39,003 nt of DNA from the NCBI GenBank assembly GCA_913031625.1, contig CAJWGB010000020.1, forward strand, positions 1 to 39,003. The letters are read 5' to 3'. This DNA comes from an uncultured Planctomycetaceae bacterium (lineage in GTDB: Bacteria > Planctomycetota > Planctomycetia > Planctomycetales > Planctomycetaceae). Of this stretch, positions 1 to 8,186 are shown one piece after another (position 1 is the first letter of the stretch; the number at the start of each line of letters is the position of its first letter). The notes below the pieces were generated by a model, which was given only the letters and a program-made list of their open reading frames with translations, had not been told where the DNA came from and searched no databases. Position numbers and translations under genes: made by a program.

Positions 1-710
1 GCTGCCTGTTGACTGAACCAGCGATTGCCGCCCGGATGGCCCTGAAACGAGCCTGGTCGAAGCCACTTGAGGCTGCAGGTTCCGTTCCATGGTCCCTGGT
101 TGTCCGTGTAGAACACATGCTGGCGAGTGTTGAATCCGATTCCACCAGGAGACCGAATCCCGCTGCAGGTTGGAATGAGCTCTCCTTCACCGTTCACTCG
201 GACACACCAGCCTCGGTATTTGGAATTACTGCTGAAGGATCCTGTGAGGCACAGCACGACCCACATATTGCCGTCTTTGTCGAACGGCGACCCAAATGCG
301 TATTCGTGGTAGTCACCATTGATGCCCCATCCGTCGTTGACCGTTTCAAACTCGTCTGCTTCACCGTCCTTATCGGTGTCCCGCATCCGAGTCACCTCGC
401 ATCGCTGAGTGGCATACAGCCAGCCGTCCTTCCATGAGAGCCCAAGCACTTCGTGCAGGCCCTGAGCAAACGGGCGGAACTCGACCCCGGCCGGATCATC
501 ACTGAAAGCGTTGTGCACCGTAAAAATGTCACCACGGCGGGTTGAGACCGCGATCGTGCCGTCCGGCAGCTGCTCGATGGCCCCAGCTTCGAGATTGATC
601 TCTTTCGGAATCTCAAACCGCACAATGCGGTAGTAATCGTCTTCAACCGGGTCTTTGTCCTGTGCTGCCAGAGGGGTCAGCAGTAAAGTCAGTGCGAGCA
701 GTCGTGTCAT
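1..710 (-). CDS. Secreted beta-propeller (PQQ/sorbosone dehydrogenase-like) protein, partial
   Basis: The minus-strand frame is open from ATG at 710 to the left edge, about 236 codons, so the C-terminus is missing. Residues 1-17 (MTRLLALTLLLTPLAAQ) are a signal peptide. The mature part reads like the N-terminal beta-propeller of the large planctomycete proteins related to membrane-bound or sorbosone dehydrogenases: EQLPDGTIAVSTRRGDI, a Ca-binding-like loop DTDKDGEADEF, the blade FGSPFDKDGNMWVVL and the repeat GIRSPGGIGFN. In that family the propeller is often followed by HEAT repeats and a c-type haem domain, which would lie outside the window. It is the third minus-strand gene after an epimerase and a DUF1080 hydrolase, but an intrinsic terminator separates it from them, so it probably has its own promoter. 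Exact substrate unknown. Confidence 0.8.
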   Translation of the reverse strand, partial: MTRLLALTLLLTPLAAQDKDPVEDDYYRIVRFEIPKEINLEAGAIEQLPDGTIAVSTRRGDIFTVHNAFSDDPAGVEFRPFAQGLHEVLGLSWKDGWLYATQRCEVTRMRDTDKDGEADEFETVNDGWGINGDYHEYAFGSPFDKDGNMWVVLCLTGSFSSNSKYRGWCVRVNGEGELIPTCSGIRSPGGIGFNTRQHVFYTDNQGPWNGTCSLKWLRPGSFQGHPGGNRWFSQQA

Positions 711-737
711 CGGTTTCTCGACAAAATGTGCGAGCGG

Positions 738-772
738 AAACAAAAACGGGCCGGTCAGCTGACTGGCCCGTT
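738..772 (-). terminator. Intrinsic terminator after the DUF1080 gene
   Basis: On the minus strand an 8-bp stem AACGGGCC/GGCCCGTT encloses a loop that is itself largely self-complementary (GTCAG/CTGAC) and is followed directly by TTTTTGTTT. It lies 21 bases after the DUF1080 stop and ends 28 bases before the next minus-strand start, so it should isolate that gene. Confidence 0.85.
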
Positions 773-792
773 AAGTTTAGATTGAACAGGAA

Positions 793-1773
793 TCAGCCCT
801 CAATCGGTAGCAGCCAGATGTTTCGGAACCGAACCGGATTCCCGTGGTTCTGGAAGAACACAGGACCTGGTTCAGGCCCCTCCCGTAGTGGGGAAGCTGT
901 GGTGGCGTGATCCAGTTTCGTCTTTTCGTGAACAACGACGCCGTTGTGCTTCACGGTCATCCATGCGTGCTCTGTTTTCCTGCCGGCGTCATCGTATTTG
1001 GCAGTATGGTATTCAATATCATAGGTCTGCCATGAAAGTGGTGGAAAACACATGTTCACTTTCGGATCTTCGATGGAATAGATTCCGCCGCATTCATTGT
1101 GCTTACCTTCGAGGCCGAACGAATCAAGGATCTGCACTTCGTAACGCCCCTGATTGTAGTAGCCGCTGTTGCTTCGGCCCTGACCTCGTGCCCACGGCAT
1201 GAAGGACAGCTGGAACTCAATGTGAATGTTGAAACTCTGGAATGTCTGCTTGCTGGTTGTTCCTTCCATCAGCAGCTTTCCATCCAGCCGGCCGTTCTTG
1301 AAGTTGTCGGCCGAAGAGCCATCGAAGAGCACAACCGCGCCTTCCGGTGCTTTCTTTCCAAGTGTCGGGCTCTTACGAACGACCTTCTTCAACGCTGCGA
1401 CTTCCGTTCCATCACGAAACAGCTTCAGAACTCCATCTTTGATTTCACCATGGGCATTCTGATCCTGTTTCTCAGGCTTCAGGATACAGACGCCGTCCTC
1501 GACAGATCCGCTGCCCTTGATCTTTTCAGTGCCGTCCCAGCCGTCCCCCGGCAGACCGCCGATATACCCGACTGAATTGAACTTGCCGTCTCCCTGAGCA
1601 ATGACCTGGATGCCGACTTTCGCGTCGCCAACCATGCCCGAGTATTCGCCCTGGATCTGGAAGTCAGCGCCCGCTTCTTTGGCGTTCAGAAATGCCTTTT
1701 TATTCTGGGCACTGGCTGTGGACAGCATCGCCGTTGTCAGGGCGAGTGTCATGAGGGTCTTAAAACACGTCAT
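793..1773 (-). CDS. Secreted DUF1080 (3-keto-disaccharide hydrolase-type) protein
   Basis: 326 residues from ATG at 1773. The open frame reaches 1869, but the 1773 start gives a proper signal peptide (residues 1-23, MTCFKTLMTLALTTAMLSTASAQ) and follows a purine-rich AAAGAA. Residues 40-140 form a Gly-rich N-terminal part. Residues 145-326 are the DUF1080 / 3-keto-disaccharide hydrolase jelly roll (PF06439), with VVLFDG (148-152), SNSGYYNQGRYEVQILDSFG (201-220) and VFFQNHGNPVRFRNIW (305-320). The family is abundant in planctomycetes, and characterised members cleave 3-keto-glycosides. Here the role would be periplasmic or extracellular hydrolysis of an oxidised sugar. The epimerase gene lies 103 bases upstream on the same strand and is probably cotranscribed. 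Family assignment is firm; the substrate is inference. Confidence 0.87.
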   Translation of the reverse strand: MTCFKTLMTLALTTAMLSTASAQNKKAFLNAKEAGADFQIQGEYSGMVGDAKVGIQVIAQGDGKFNSVGYIGGLPGDGWDGTEKIKGSGSVEDGVCILKPEKQDQNAHGEIKDGVLKLFRDGTEVAALKKVVRKSPTLGKKAPEGAVVLFDGSSADNFKNGRLDGKLLMEGTTSKQTFQSFNIHIEFQLSFMPWARGQGRSNSGYYNQGRYEVQILDSFGLEGKHNECGGIYSIEDPKVNMCFPPLSWQTYDIEYHTAKYDDAGRKTEHAWMTVKHNGVVVHEKTKLDHATTASPLREGPEPGPVFFQNHGNPVRFRNIWLLPIEG

Positions 1774-1876
1774 TGAGATTCTTTCTTTGATGTTGTTGCG
1801 TGAAGGGCTCTCGCAGAAGCCCTCGTGAGCCGGAATTCGTTCGATTTTTAAGGTCGAGTTACAGATCAACAGGCCC

Positions 1877-2725
1877 TTAACCGTCCCAGCGGCTCTTCAT
1901 GAAGTTGAGTCCATCCTCAGCAAGTTTCAGCTCCGTATCGTACATCTTCCGCCAGATACAGGTGGCAGCAGCCAGCTCTGGCAAAGCGAGGCCGAATGCC
2001 TCAATCATCAGATAACCATTGTCGTATCCGACTTCCTTGAGTGCCGCGAATGATTCGTCCCAGTTCACGCCACCCTGACCCGGAGTCGAACGATCATTTT
2101 CTGAGATGTGGACGTGGACCATCTGGTCGGCACACGCCTTTACGGCTCCCGTAATCGATTTCTCTTCGATGTTGGCGTGGAACGTGTCATACATCGTTTT
2201 CAGGTTGGGGTGCCCGACTTCGCGACAGAATCGGCCGGCGTCTTCAGCGCAGTTGAGGAAGTAGCACTCAAAGCGGTTCAGGTACTCCACAACCAGCGTG
2301 ACGTTGTTTTCCTGTGCGTAATCCGCTGCTTTCGCGAGCGTTTCCTGCCCCCACTTCCACTCATCTTCTGTGCGACTGGTTCCCGGCAGATGTCCGAGCG
2401 CGGAGTGAATGGGGCCACACAGGTGCGTGGACCCGGCGAGAGCACACATGTCGATCGCCTGCTTCAGATGAGCAAGACCAGCATCTCGAACGGCGGCGTC
2501 CGGGCTGATTGGGTTGGCTTCTTCTGTGCAGACCGTGACGGCTGTTGACCCCAGTTCCAGCTCCGAAAGCTTTGCACCGATCTTTGTGAACATGTCTCCG
2601 TTGAGGTCAAACATGGGCAGCTCGACGCCGTCGTAGCCCATCTCCTTCAGCTGCTCCATGACCGGGAAATGCTCTTCTGTGATTACAGAGTTCCACAGGA
2701 GCAGATTGAAACCGTATTTGACCAT
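1877..2725 (-). CDS. Sugar (phosphate) isomerase/epimerase, tagatose/psicose 3-epimerase-like TIM barrel
   Basis: 282 residues, the usual size for AP-endonuclase-2-fold sugar isomerases, with no signal peptide, so cytoplasmic. The four expected metal ligands are visible with near-canonical spacing: E147 in VVEYLNRFE, D180 in YDTFHAN, H206 in HVHISEND and E242 in MIEAF. D-tagatose/D-psicose 3-epimerases use an E-D-H-E set separated by 33, 26 and 35 residues; here it is 33, 26 and 36. The reaction is probably metal-dependent C3 epimerisation or isomerisation of a ketose or keto-sugar. ATG at 2725 follows GGAG at 9 bases. It sits upstream of the DUF1080 hydrolase, which fits a pathway for oxidised sugars. 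Exact substrate not determinable. Confidence 0.87.
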   Translation of the reverse strand: MVKYGFNLLLWNSVITEEHFPVMEQLKEMGYDGVELPMFDLNGDMFTKIGAKLSELELGSTAVTVCTEEANPISPDAAVRDAGLAHLKQAIDMCALAGSTHLCGPIHSALGHLPGTSRTEDEWKWGQETLAKAADYAQENNVTLVVEYLNRFECYFLNCAEDAGRFCREVGHPNLKTMYDTFHANIEEKSITGAVKACADQMVHVHISENDRSTPGQGGVNWDESFAALKEVGYDNGYLMIEAFGLALPELAAATCIWRKMYDTELKLAEDGLNFMKSRWDG

Positions 2726-3093
2726 CTTCGTCTTCTCCGCCTCGGCGCGCAGGCCGATTCTGATTGTTGTTTCCTGAGTGAAATTGCTGCTGCCAGGCCG
2801 GATTGCCGCGCAGCGTCAGCAGCATGAAGGATGCCGGGCGTTCATGCAACCGATCAGGCGCAGTGACAGAGAGAGCCTGGTCACCGAAGGCTGTACCAAG
2901 CAGAGCGAGCTACGGCTCTGTCTGCAGACTCTGTGCTTTCAGTGGTCACAATGAACTACCACGGAGAGCACAGCGAAACACAGAGTCAGTGCGTTTTGTC
3001 CGGACGCTCGTGCGTCTCGGCTACTACGAGCATTGCTGCCCGGCGACTTACGACGACCGATGCAATTTCCTGTCACACGTCGGGCTGCCAGCT
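2726..3093. other. Intergenic region, no gene supported
   Basis: 368 bases between the porin stop and the epimerase start, both minus strand. A 6-bp stem CAGAGC/GCTCTG (2901-2920) lies downstream of the porin but has no T-run, so it is a weak terminator candidate. At 2958-2985 there is a degenerate run of 9- to 10-base units (ACCACGGAG, AGCACAGCG, AAACACAGAG). The open frames here are short and lack recognisable protein character. Confidence 0.5.
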
Positions 3094-4509
3094 TTAGAAC
3101 TCGTACTGGAAGTGGCCGTAGAAGAAGTCTGCGTTGCCGGCAAACGGCACACCAGGCGTTTTGTCGTAATAACGACCGGACCAGAAGTAGTCGTACCCGA
3201 GTCGCATCTGAGTTCGATCGTTGACCTGCCATGTGACTGTCAGATCGAGCTCATGACCGAGGTCTCGGCTTCCGGCTGTTCCCGCGGTCAGGCCCGCGAA
3301 GGAACCCATATTGAGGTTGTACGCGACGTCTCGACGAGTGGCCAGCAGGAAGTAGTGGTACCAGATCGAGAACGTCACGTTTTCGACCGGGTTCAGCGTA
3401 AGCCGAGTGTTAAAGTCCTGCAGGTTGCGACGTCCGAACAGATCCATGTTACCGAGGTAATAGTGAGCACGCTGAACATACGTGTGGAATCCATTTCCCG
3501 TACTGCTGGATCCTGACGCCCAGTCATAAAAGAACCAGAATTCCGGTTTCCATGTCAGGTGGCTGAACCGTCGGCCAACTCCACCGGTGAAGAAACCTGC
3601 GGAATGAGCCGTCTGGTCCGGGTTTTTGCCAAACTGGTAGCCGCCTTCAAACTCAAACAGAAAGTCGTCAGTTCCTCCGTAATAGCGCGAGCCAAGTGTG
3701 TCGTACTTGCCACCTGCTGAAGCATTGCCGGAGCCGCTGGCAATGTCGTAGGCCAGCCAGTAGAGCTCCAGTTTCTTATCTTTCAGGCTGTGAAGAGTAC
3801 TGAAGACTCCATAGAGCTGTTGGTTGTGGTTGGTGGCATCAAAGGCGGTGAAGTGTGCTACGTTGCGGAATGCCGGTCGTACCCAGAATGCATCAATCTC
3901 CCAGTCGGAATCCTTCCACATCATGCGAACGCCGTCGTGCGTTCGTCTGCGGTTTGCCCAGACCGGAGCCATAATCAGTCGTGCTGATCCATAACGCATT
4001 TCCTGACGGCCAAGGCGCGCGGTCAGTGTTCCGTCCGAATCGATGACTCGAAGGTCGGCATACAGCTGATACAAATCGGCCCGATTGACTTCGTTCCCGC
4101 GAGCTGGAAAAGTCTGGCCAAAACTGGCCGCATCCATGAAGCCTGCATGAATGTTGAATCCGTCTGCCACCTCTGCGTCCGCCCAGAGACGAGTTTGATG
4201 CAGCTGGAACTGGTCATCCTGTCCGCTGAGGCCAGAGCGACGCATGTTGTTTTCGTCATGAAAGCGAATGCGGTAACTGCCGCCCACCTGCAGCCAGCAG
4301 TCTTCTCCGAAGACTTCCGCAAGCGTCTTCGGCCAGTCGACTGTGTTGCCGGCCGCGGATTCGCCACAACCAGTTCCACAGCCTTCGCCGCAGGTGTCGA
4401 CATTGAACGTGGGCAATGAAAGACTGGAGCTCAGCGGAATAGGATCTGTAGCCTCTGCGGCCACACAGCTGAGAAGAGATACAGGGAGAGCAATCAACAG
4501 AAAACGCAT
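3094..4509 (-). CDS. Outer-membrane beta-barrel protein, alginate-export/porin type
   Basis: 471 residues from ATG at 4509, chosen because it begins a signal peptide (MRFLLIALPVSLLSCVAAEA) and has AGGCAGG just upstream; the open frame itself reaches 4674. After a short Ser-rich linker with a three-cysteine cluster CGEGCGTGCG (40-49), the chain shows repeated amphipathic strands rich in Tyr, Trp and Phe. Examples are LQVGGSYRIRFHDENNMRR, ARLGRQEMRYGSARLI and RMMWKDSDWEIDAFWVRP. It ends in FQYEF, the terminal Phe typical of barrels inserted by BamA. The pattern matches the alginate_exp (PF13372) family common in planctomycetes. It probably forms an outer-membrane pore for an anionic or sugar substrate. 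It stands alone between hisS and the epimerase. Barrel call firm, substrate unknown. Confidence 0.8.
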   Translation of the reverse strand: MRFLLIALPVSLLSCVAAEATDPIPLSSSLSLPTFNVDTCGEGCGTGCGESAAGNTVDWPKTLAEVFGEDCWLQVGGSYRIRFHDENNMRRSGLSGQDDQFQLHQTRLWADAEVADGFNIHAGFMDAASFGQTFPARGNEVNRADLYQLYADLRVIDSDGTLTARLGRQEMRYGSARLIMAPVWANRRRTHDGVRMMWKDSDWEIDAFWVRPAFRNVAHFTAFDATNHNQQLYGVFSTLHSLKDKKLELYWLAYDIASGSGNASAGGKYDTLGSRYYGGTDDFLFEFEGGYQFGKNPDQTAHSAGFFTGGVGRRFSHLTWKPEFWFFYDWASGSSSTGNGFHTYVQRAHYYLGNMDLFGRRNLQDFNTRLTLNPVENVTFSIWYHYFLLATRRDVAYNLNMGSFAGLTAGTAGSRDLGHELDLTVTWQVNDRTQMRLGYDYFWSGRYYDKTPGVPFAGNADFFYGHFQYEF

Positions 4510-4866
4510 AAGTGCCTGCCTCGGAGGGAAAATCACAAAGGTCGTCTTCGGATTAATTGGTTCCTTTACCCAAGGCAGATGGCGTGGCAGATTCACAGGA
4601 CTGCAGAATCCCACCTGCAGATTCTCGATACCGTAAGACGTGCCCGACGCGCACGGTTGACCCGATGGCGACACTGGTATCGATCAGGCGGATTCTCGCG
4701 ACCCTACATGATTCGATGGCAGCTGGGTCGTGTCTGGAAGCGGCAATAACTGCCGAGCCCGAAAGCCTGGGACGGTCGGGAGATCGTGCCGGAAGATGGG
4801 CCTAAACCCGTGACCGTCAGGAGACTGCCCCAAATATGTACCGTCACACCACGACGTCCTGTTAGG
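4510..4866. other. Intergenic region upstream of the porin, no gene supported
   Basis: 357 bases between the hisS stop and the porin start, both minus strand. It should hold the porin promoter, but I see no convincing -35/-10 pair. No strong hairpin with a T-run follows hisS. Open frames here have no recognisable domain. Confidence 0.4.
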
Positions 4867-6201
4867 TCACTGCAACAAATCACTCACAAACGACTGCAGG
4901 TCGCCATCAGCCACCTGTTCCTGCGACCCGTCAGCGAGTCCCTTGACCTGCCACGTTCCGTTCTCAAATTCATCTGCACCCGCGATGATGGCAACGCGAA
5001 AGCCCTTTCGGTTCGCGTACTTCATCTGTTTGCCAATTCCCTTTGCTTCCGGAAATACTTCCGTGCCGATCCCGGCCAGCCGCAGTCGTCTGGCGACTGC
5101 CTGATACTCTGCAGCTTTGCCGCCATCAAACATCGTGACCAGGACGGGCGCGGGTGTGGACGCCTGCTCGACCATGCCCAGTTCTTCCATCGCGGCCAGC
5201 ATTCGGTCGACACCAAGGCTGGCACCAACACCGGGGAGTTGCTGCGACGTAAACAGCTCAGCAAGGTTGTCGTAACGTCCTCCCGAGCAGACGCTGCCAA
5301 TCTGTGGCAGGTCACCGAGAAACGTCTCGTAGATGGTGCCTGTGTAGTAATCGAGTCCGCGGGCAATGGAAACATCCAGTGCCACTCGATCGGCGGGAAG
5401 GCCGCATGCGTCAACGGTTCCGAATAATTCGCGGAGGCAGCTTAGTCCATGTTCGCCGGTTTCATTGCCGGCCAGCAATGGTTCCAGACTGCTGAGGACC
5501 TCATTCGGTGAACCTGTCAGGCACGCCATTTCAAGCACACTGTTGGCCTGGTCCTCAGAGACTCCCACTCGTTCCACCATTTCGGACACGACCGCATCGC
5601 GTCCGATTTTCTCCAGCTTGTCGAGAGCTCGAAGAATGCCGACTGAATGATTCTGCAGATCGTTCTTCTGCAGCAGCCCGTTCAGAACACAACGATTATT
5701 GACTCGAATCGTGAATCGTTCGATTCCAATGCTCTCAAACAGGTCGTTGATGACGAGCAGTGTTTCAATATCTGTTGCGTTACTGGTGCTGCCGATTGTG
5801 TCGAAGTCACACTGCACGAACTCACGGAATCGACCACGAGCCGGCCGCTCACCGCGCCAAACCGGACCTACGTGATACCGCCGAAAGGGAGTCCCCAGCG
5901 TCTGTATGTGTTGTGCTGCAAACCTTGCCAGTGGCACGGTCAGGTCGAACCGCATGGCAACGTCACGATCTCCCTGGTCCAGGAACCGAAACACCTGTTT
6001 GTCCGATTCTTCGCCACCTTTGCCCAGCAGGACTTCGGCATACTCGAGCGCCGGAGTGTCGATGGGAGCAAACCCATAGCTGCGGTATACCTGTCGAGCT
6101 GTGTCGATCAGAAACTCGCGAGCCATCATTTGATCCGGCAGGATGTCTCGGAATCCGCGGAGGGTCTGAGGTTTGATCTTTCGAGATTTTGAATTCGACA
6201 T
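4867..6201 (-). CDS. hisS: Histidyl-tRNA synthetase
   Basis: 444 residues, the normal length for the class II enzyme that charges tRNA-His with histidine in the cytoplasm. Start LRGFRDILP (14-22) is the usual N-terminal signature. Motif 2 spans 105-135 (FRRYHVGPVWRGERP followed by GRFREFVQCDFD). The HisA motif is IARGLDYYTG (279-288), the second His-specific loop is CSGGRYDNL (305-313), and motif 3 is GVGASLGVDRM (324-334). The C-terminal anticodon-binding domain begins near 351 (APVLVTMFDGG). All key residues look intact. It is transcribed away from csrA, with which it shares a 466-base intergenic region. No tight operon partner is seen. Confidence 0.97.
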   Translation of the reverse strand: MSNSKSRKIKPQTLRGFRDILPDQMMAREFLIDTARQVYRSYGFAPIDTPALEYAEVLLGKGGEESDKQVFRFLDQGDRDVAMRFDLTVPLARFAAQHIQTLGTPFRRYHVGPVWRGERPARGRFREFVQCDFDTIGSTSNATDIETLLVINDLFESIGIERFTIRVNNRCVLNGLLQKNDLQNHSVGILRALDKLEKIGRDAVVSEMVERVGVSEDQANSVLEMACLTGSPNEVLSSLEPLLAGNETGEHGLSCLRELFGTVDACGLPADRVALDVSIARGLDYYTGTIYETFLGDLPQIGSVCSGGRYDNLAELFTSQQLPGVGASLGVDRMLAAMEELGMVEQASTPAPVLVTMFDGGKAAEYQAVARRLRLAGIGTEVFPEAKGIGKQMKYANRKGFRVAIIAGADEFENGTWQVKGLADGSQEQVADGDLQSFVSDLLQ

Positions 6202-6479
6202 GGAACTCGCCAGGAAGGGGAAGTGCTTGACGCACTGACACGCGACAGCTTCAGAGGATGCTCGTTTTGAGCCCGGTTCCTCAACACCAATCGCGATCTG
6301 CCGCCGAAAAACGTGTGTATTCCTGGTTTTCGTGGTTCAGTCCACCTGAGAATCCCGGCGCACGTGTGTCAAAAGACTGCAGTTGGAGTCGTAATCTGCG
6401 TCGCGTCTGGCAGCTTCTGGTCCGAGGACAGGGGCCCCAATCAAGCCCCATGGGAGGACAAATGATCCGAAATCGTGGC

Positions 6480-6526
6480 GGGATTTCCTCAATACGGGGA
6501 TTTCTCTACGAAGGGGTAGGGATTTC
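6480..6526 (+). repeat. Three direct repeats GGGATTTC in the csrA upstream region
   Basis: GGGATTTC occurs at 6480-6487, 6497-6504 and 6519-6526, with start spacings of 17 and 22 bases. It lies 140-190 bases before the csrA ATG. An inverted GAAATC copy lies nearby at about 6469. These could be operators for a transcription factor. If transcribed, they would be GGA-containing sites of the kind CsrA binds. Confidence 0.6.
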
Positions 6527-6589
6527 GGAAACAATCTGTCGGGAATGGCGCATCTACTGCGTAAAAAGAACTAGGGTCTGGTTGTACGT

Positions 6590-6602
6590 CTGTTTAAAAC
6601 AG
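6590..6602. promoter_or_regulatory. Perfect palindrome upstream of csrA, candidate operator
   Basis: CTGTTTAAAACAG is a perfect 13-base palindrome around a central A, 65 bases before the csrA start. The position suits an operator or a start-proximal regulatory site. No factor can be named. Confidence 0.35.
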
Positions 6603-6667
6603 TCGCAGAACTTGTCCCTCGGTAAGACATGGACAGCTCATGAATTCAGCACAAATGGAGGTGTGTT

Positions 6668-6889
6668 ATGCTGGTGCTGAGCAGAAAAACAGGGCAGTCG
6701 ATTCAGATTGACGACGACATTTATGTGACTGTGTCACAGGTGCGTGGTGGTCGTGTGCGACTGTCGATTGAGGCTCCGGACTCTGTCCGAATTGTTCGCA
6801 GTGAAGTTCTGGAAAGAGATTTCGGCGTCGCCGACTCCAAAGAACCAGGTGTCGTAATCACTCACGAACACGTCGTCTCAACGAAGTGA
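6668..6889 (+). CDS. csrA: Carbon storage regulator CsrA
   Basis: 73 residues. CsrA is a small dimeric RNA-binding protein that blocks or activates translation by binding GGA motifs in mRNA leaders. The signature start MLVLSRKTGQSIQI, the RVRLSIEAP strand (residues 29-38 region) and VRIVRSEVLERD are all present, including the Arg of the RNA-binding face (VRIVR). The C-terminal tail (residues 55-73) is slightly longer than in enterobacteria. ATG at 6668 has an excellent GGAGG 6 bases upstream. It is convergent with glgC, only 10 bases apart, so the two 3' ends may interfere. The repeat-bearing leader suggests tight or autogenous control. Confidence 0.96.
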   Translation: MLVLSRKTGQSIQIDDDIYVTVSQVRGGRVRLSIEAPDSVRIVRSEVLERDFGVADSKEPGVVITHEHVVSTK

Positions 6890-6899
6890 CCCAAATTTT

Positions 6900-8186
6900 T
6901 TAACCGGGCTGACAATTGGCGAAGTTCCATCCTGCCGGGATGTGAGCTCCCTTTTTGAGCACGACAATTCCGTCACGCACGACCACATGATCGTAGTCTG
7001 CGTCGCCGGCGGGAGCGTCGCTTGCCACAATTTTTGCGCCCCTTCCGATGTGCACGTTTTTGTCCACGAGTGCACCGTCAATTGTGACGTCGTCTTCAAT
7101 CCCCAGCATGGCTTCCGGCGGAGAATCATCACGGAGATAGTAGTCACCGCCCATGATTACGCTGTTCGAGATTCTTGCGTTGCTGCCAATCTGCGTGCGG
7201 ACACCAATCACACTGTCTTTGATCACGCTGCCCCCAAGGATGACACAGCCGTCCGCAATGAGGCTGTGGTCGACGGTGCAGTTATCGAGCCGTGTGGACG
7301 GCAGGAATCGCGGGTGCGTATAGATCGGGTGCTTCTGATCTCCAAATTTAAACGGCGGATGGACGTCCGCCAGGGCAATATTCGCATCGAAGAACGCCTT
7401 GATTGTTCCAATGTCTTCCCAGTAACCGTCAAACAGGTGAGTCTGAACGTGGTGCTCGCTGATCGCCTTCGGAAAGACGTGCTTGCCGAAGTCTTCATGC
7501 TCGGTGGATTCGAGCAATGAAACCAGCAGGTCACGGTTGAACAGATAGATGCCCATACTGGCAAGATATTCACGTCCGTTGGACTTAATGCCGCGTGCAT
7601 TGATCCAGTTTGCCGGAGTGCGGACCTGCTGCAGCTGTTCTTCTGTCTGAGGCTTTTCAACAAAGTCTTCGACCTTGCCGGACTCTGTCAGCTGCATGAT
7701 GCCAAAGCCACGGGCATCGTCTTCGTTGACTGGGATCGTGGCGATTGTGACGTCTGCGTCAGCCTGTAGATGGGTATTCAACATCTGTCGATAGTCCATC
7801 CGGTACAGCTGATCGCCGGACAGGATCAGCACGTACTCGAGATTCGGCTGTTTGAGGAATCGCATCTGCTTGCGCACTGCGTCAGCGGTACCCTGATACC
7901 AGTTGTCATCACCGGGAGTCTGTTGAGCTGCGAGGATATCGACGAAGCCTCTGCTGAACAGGTCGAACTTATAAGTCTGCCGAATGTGGCGATGCAGGCT
8001 GATCGAATTGAACTGCGTCAGAACGTAAATGCGTTCAATATTGCTGTGGATGCAGTTGGAGATCGGCACATCGATCAGCCGGTATTTTCCACCAATCGGA
8101 ACGGCCGGCTTTGAGCGGAACTGAGTCAACGGCATCAGACGCGTTCCCGCACCTCCGCCGAGAATGAGGCTGATGCAGTGATCCAT
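6900..8186 (-). CDS. glgC: Glucose-1-phosphate adenylyltransferase (ADP-glucose pyrophosphorylase)
   Basis: 428 residues. The enzyme makes ADP-glucose from glucose-1-phosphate and ATP, the committed step of bacterial glycogen synthesis. The N-terminal nucleotidyltransferase domain begins with LGGGAGTRLMPLT (9-21) and the SKPAVPIGGKYRLIDVPISN stretch, followed by LILSGDQLYRMDYRQM, the sugar-phosphate loop EDFVEKP, SMGIYLF and GYWEDIGT. From about residue 310 the C-terminus is a left-handed beta-helix (DNCTVDHSLIADGCVI, SVIGVRTQIGSNARI). Length and motifs match the plant/cyanobacteria-like branch. An AGGAAG lies about 12 bases before the ATG. Divergent from the response regulator gene at 8374 and convergent with csrA. 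Confidence 0.96.
   Translation of the reverse strand: MDHCISLILGGGAGTRLMPLTQFRSKPAVPIGGKYRLIDVPISNCIHSNIERIYVLTQFNSISLHRHIRQTYKFDLFSRGFVDILAAQQTPGDDNWYQGTADAVRKQMRFLKQPNLEYVLILSGDQLYRMDYRQMLNTHLQADADVTIATIPVNEDDARGFGIMQLTESGKVEDFVEKPQTEEQLQQVRTPANWINARGIKSNGREYLASMGIYLFNRDLLVSLLESTEHEDFGKHVFPKAISEHHVQTHLFDGYWEDIGTIKAFFDANIALADVHPPFKFGDQKHPIYTHPRFLPSTRLDNCTVDHSLIADGCVILGGSVIKDSVIGVRTQIGSNARISNSVIMGGDYYLRDDSPPEAMLGIEDDVTIDGALVDKNVHIGRGAKIVASDAPAGDADYDHVVVRDGIVVLKKGAHIPAGWNFANCQPG

Larger units (their letters stand above)
6202..6667. other. hisS/csrA divergent intergenic region and csrA leader
   Basis: 466 bases. The half proximal to csrA is structured: three GGGATTTC copies (6480-6526), a perfect palindrome (6590-6602) and a strong Shine-Dalgarno AUGGAGG at 6655-6661. 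A 140-codon plus frame crossing this region and running into the csrA start has no protein-like character and is rejected. The hisS promoter must be at the left end but is not obvious. Confidence 0.5.

Noticed and set aside
6258-6680. 140-codon plus-strand frame upstream of and overlapping csrA
   Set aside because: Unusual composition, no motif, overlaps the csrA start and the regulatory repeats; no ribosome site.
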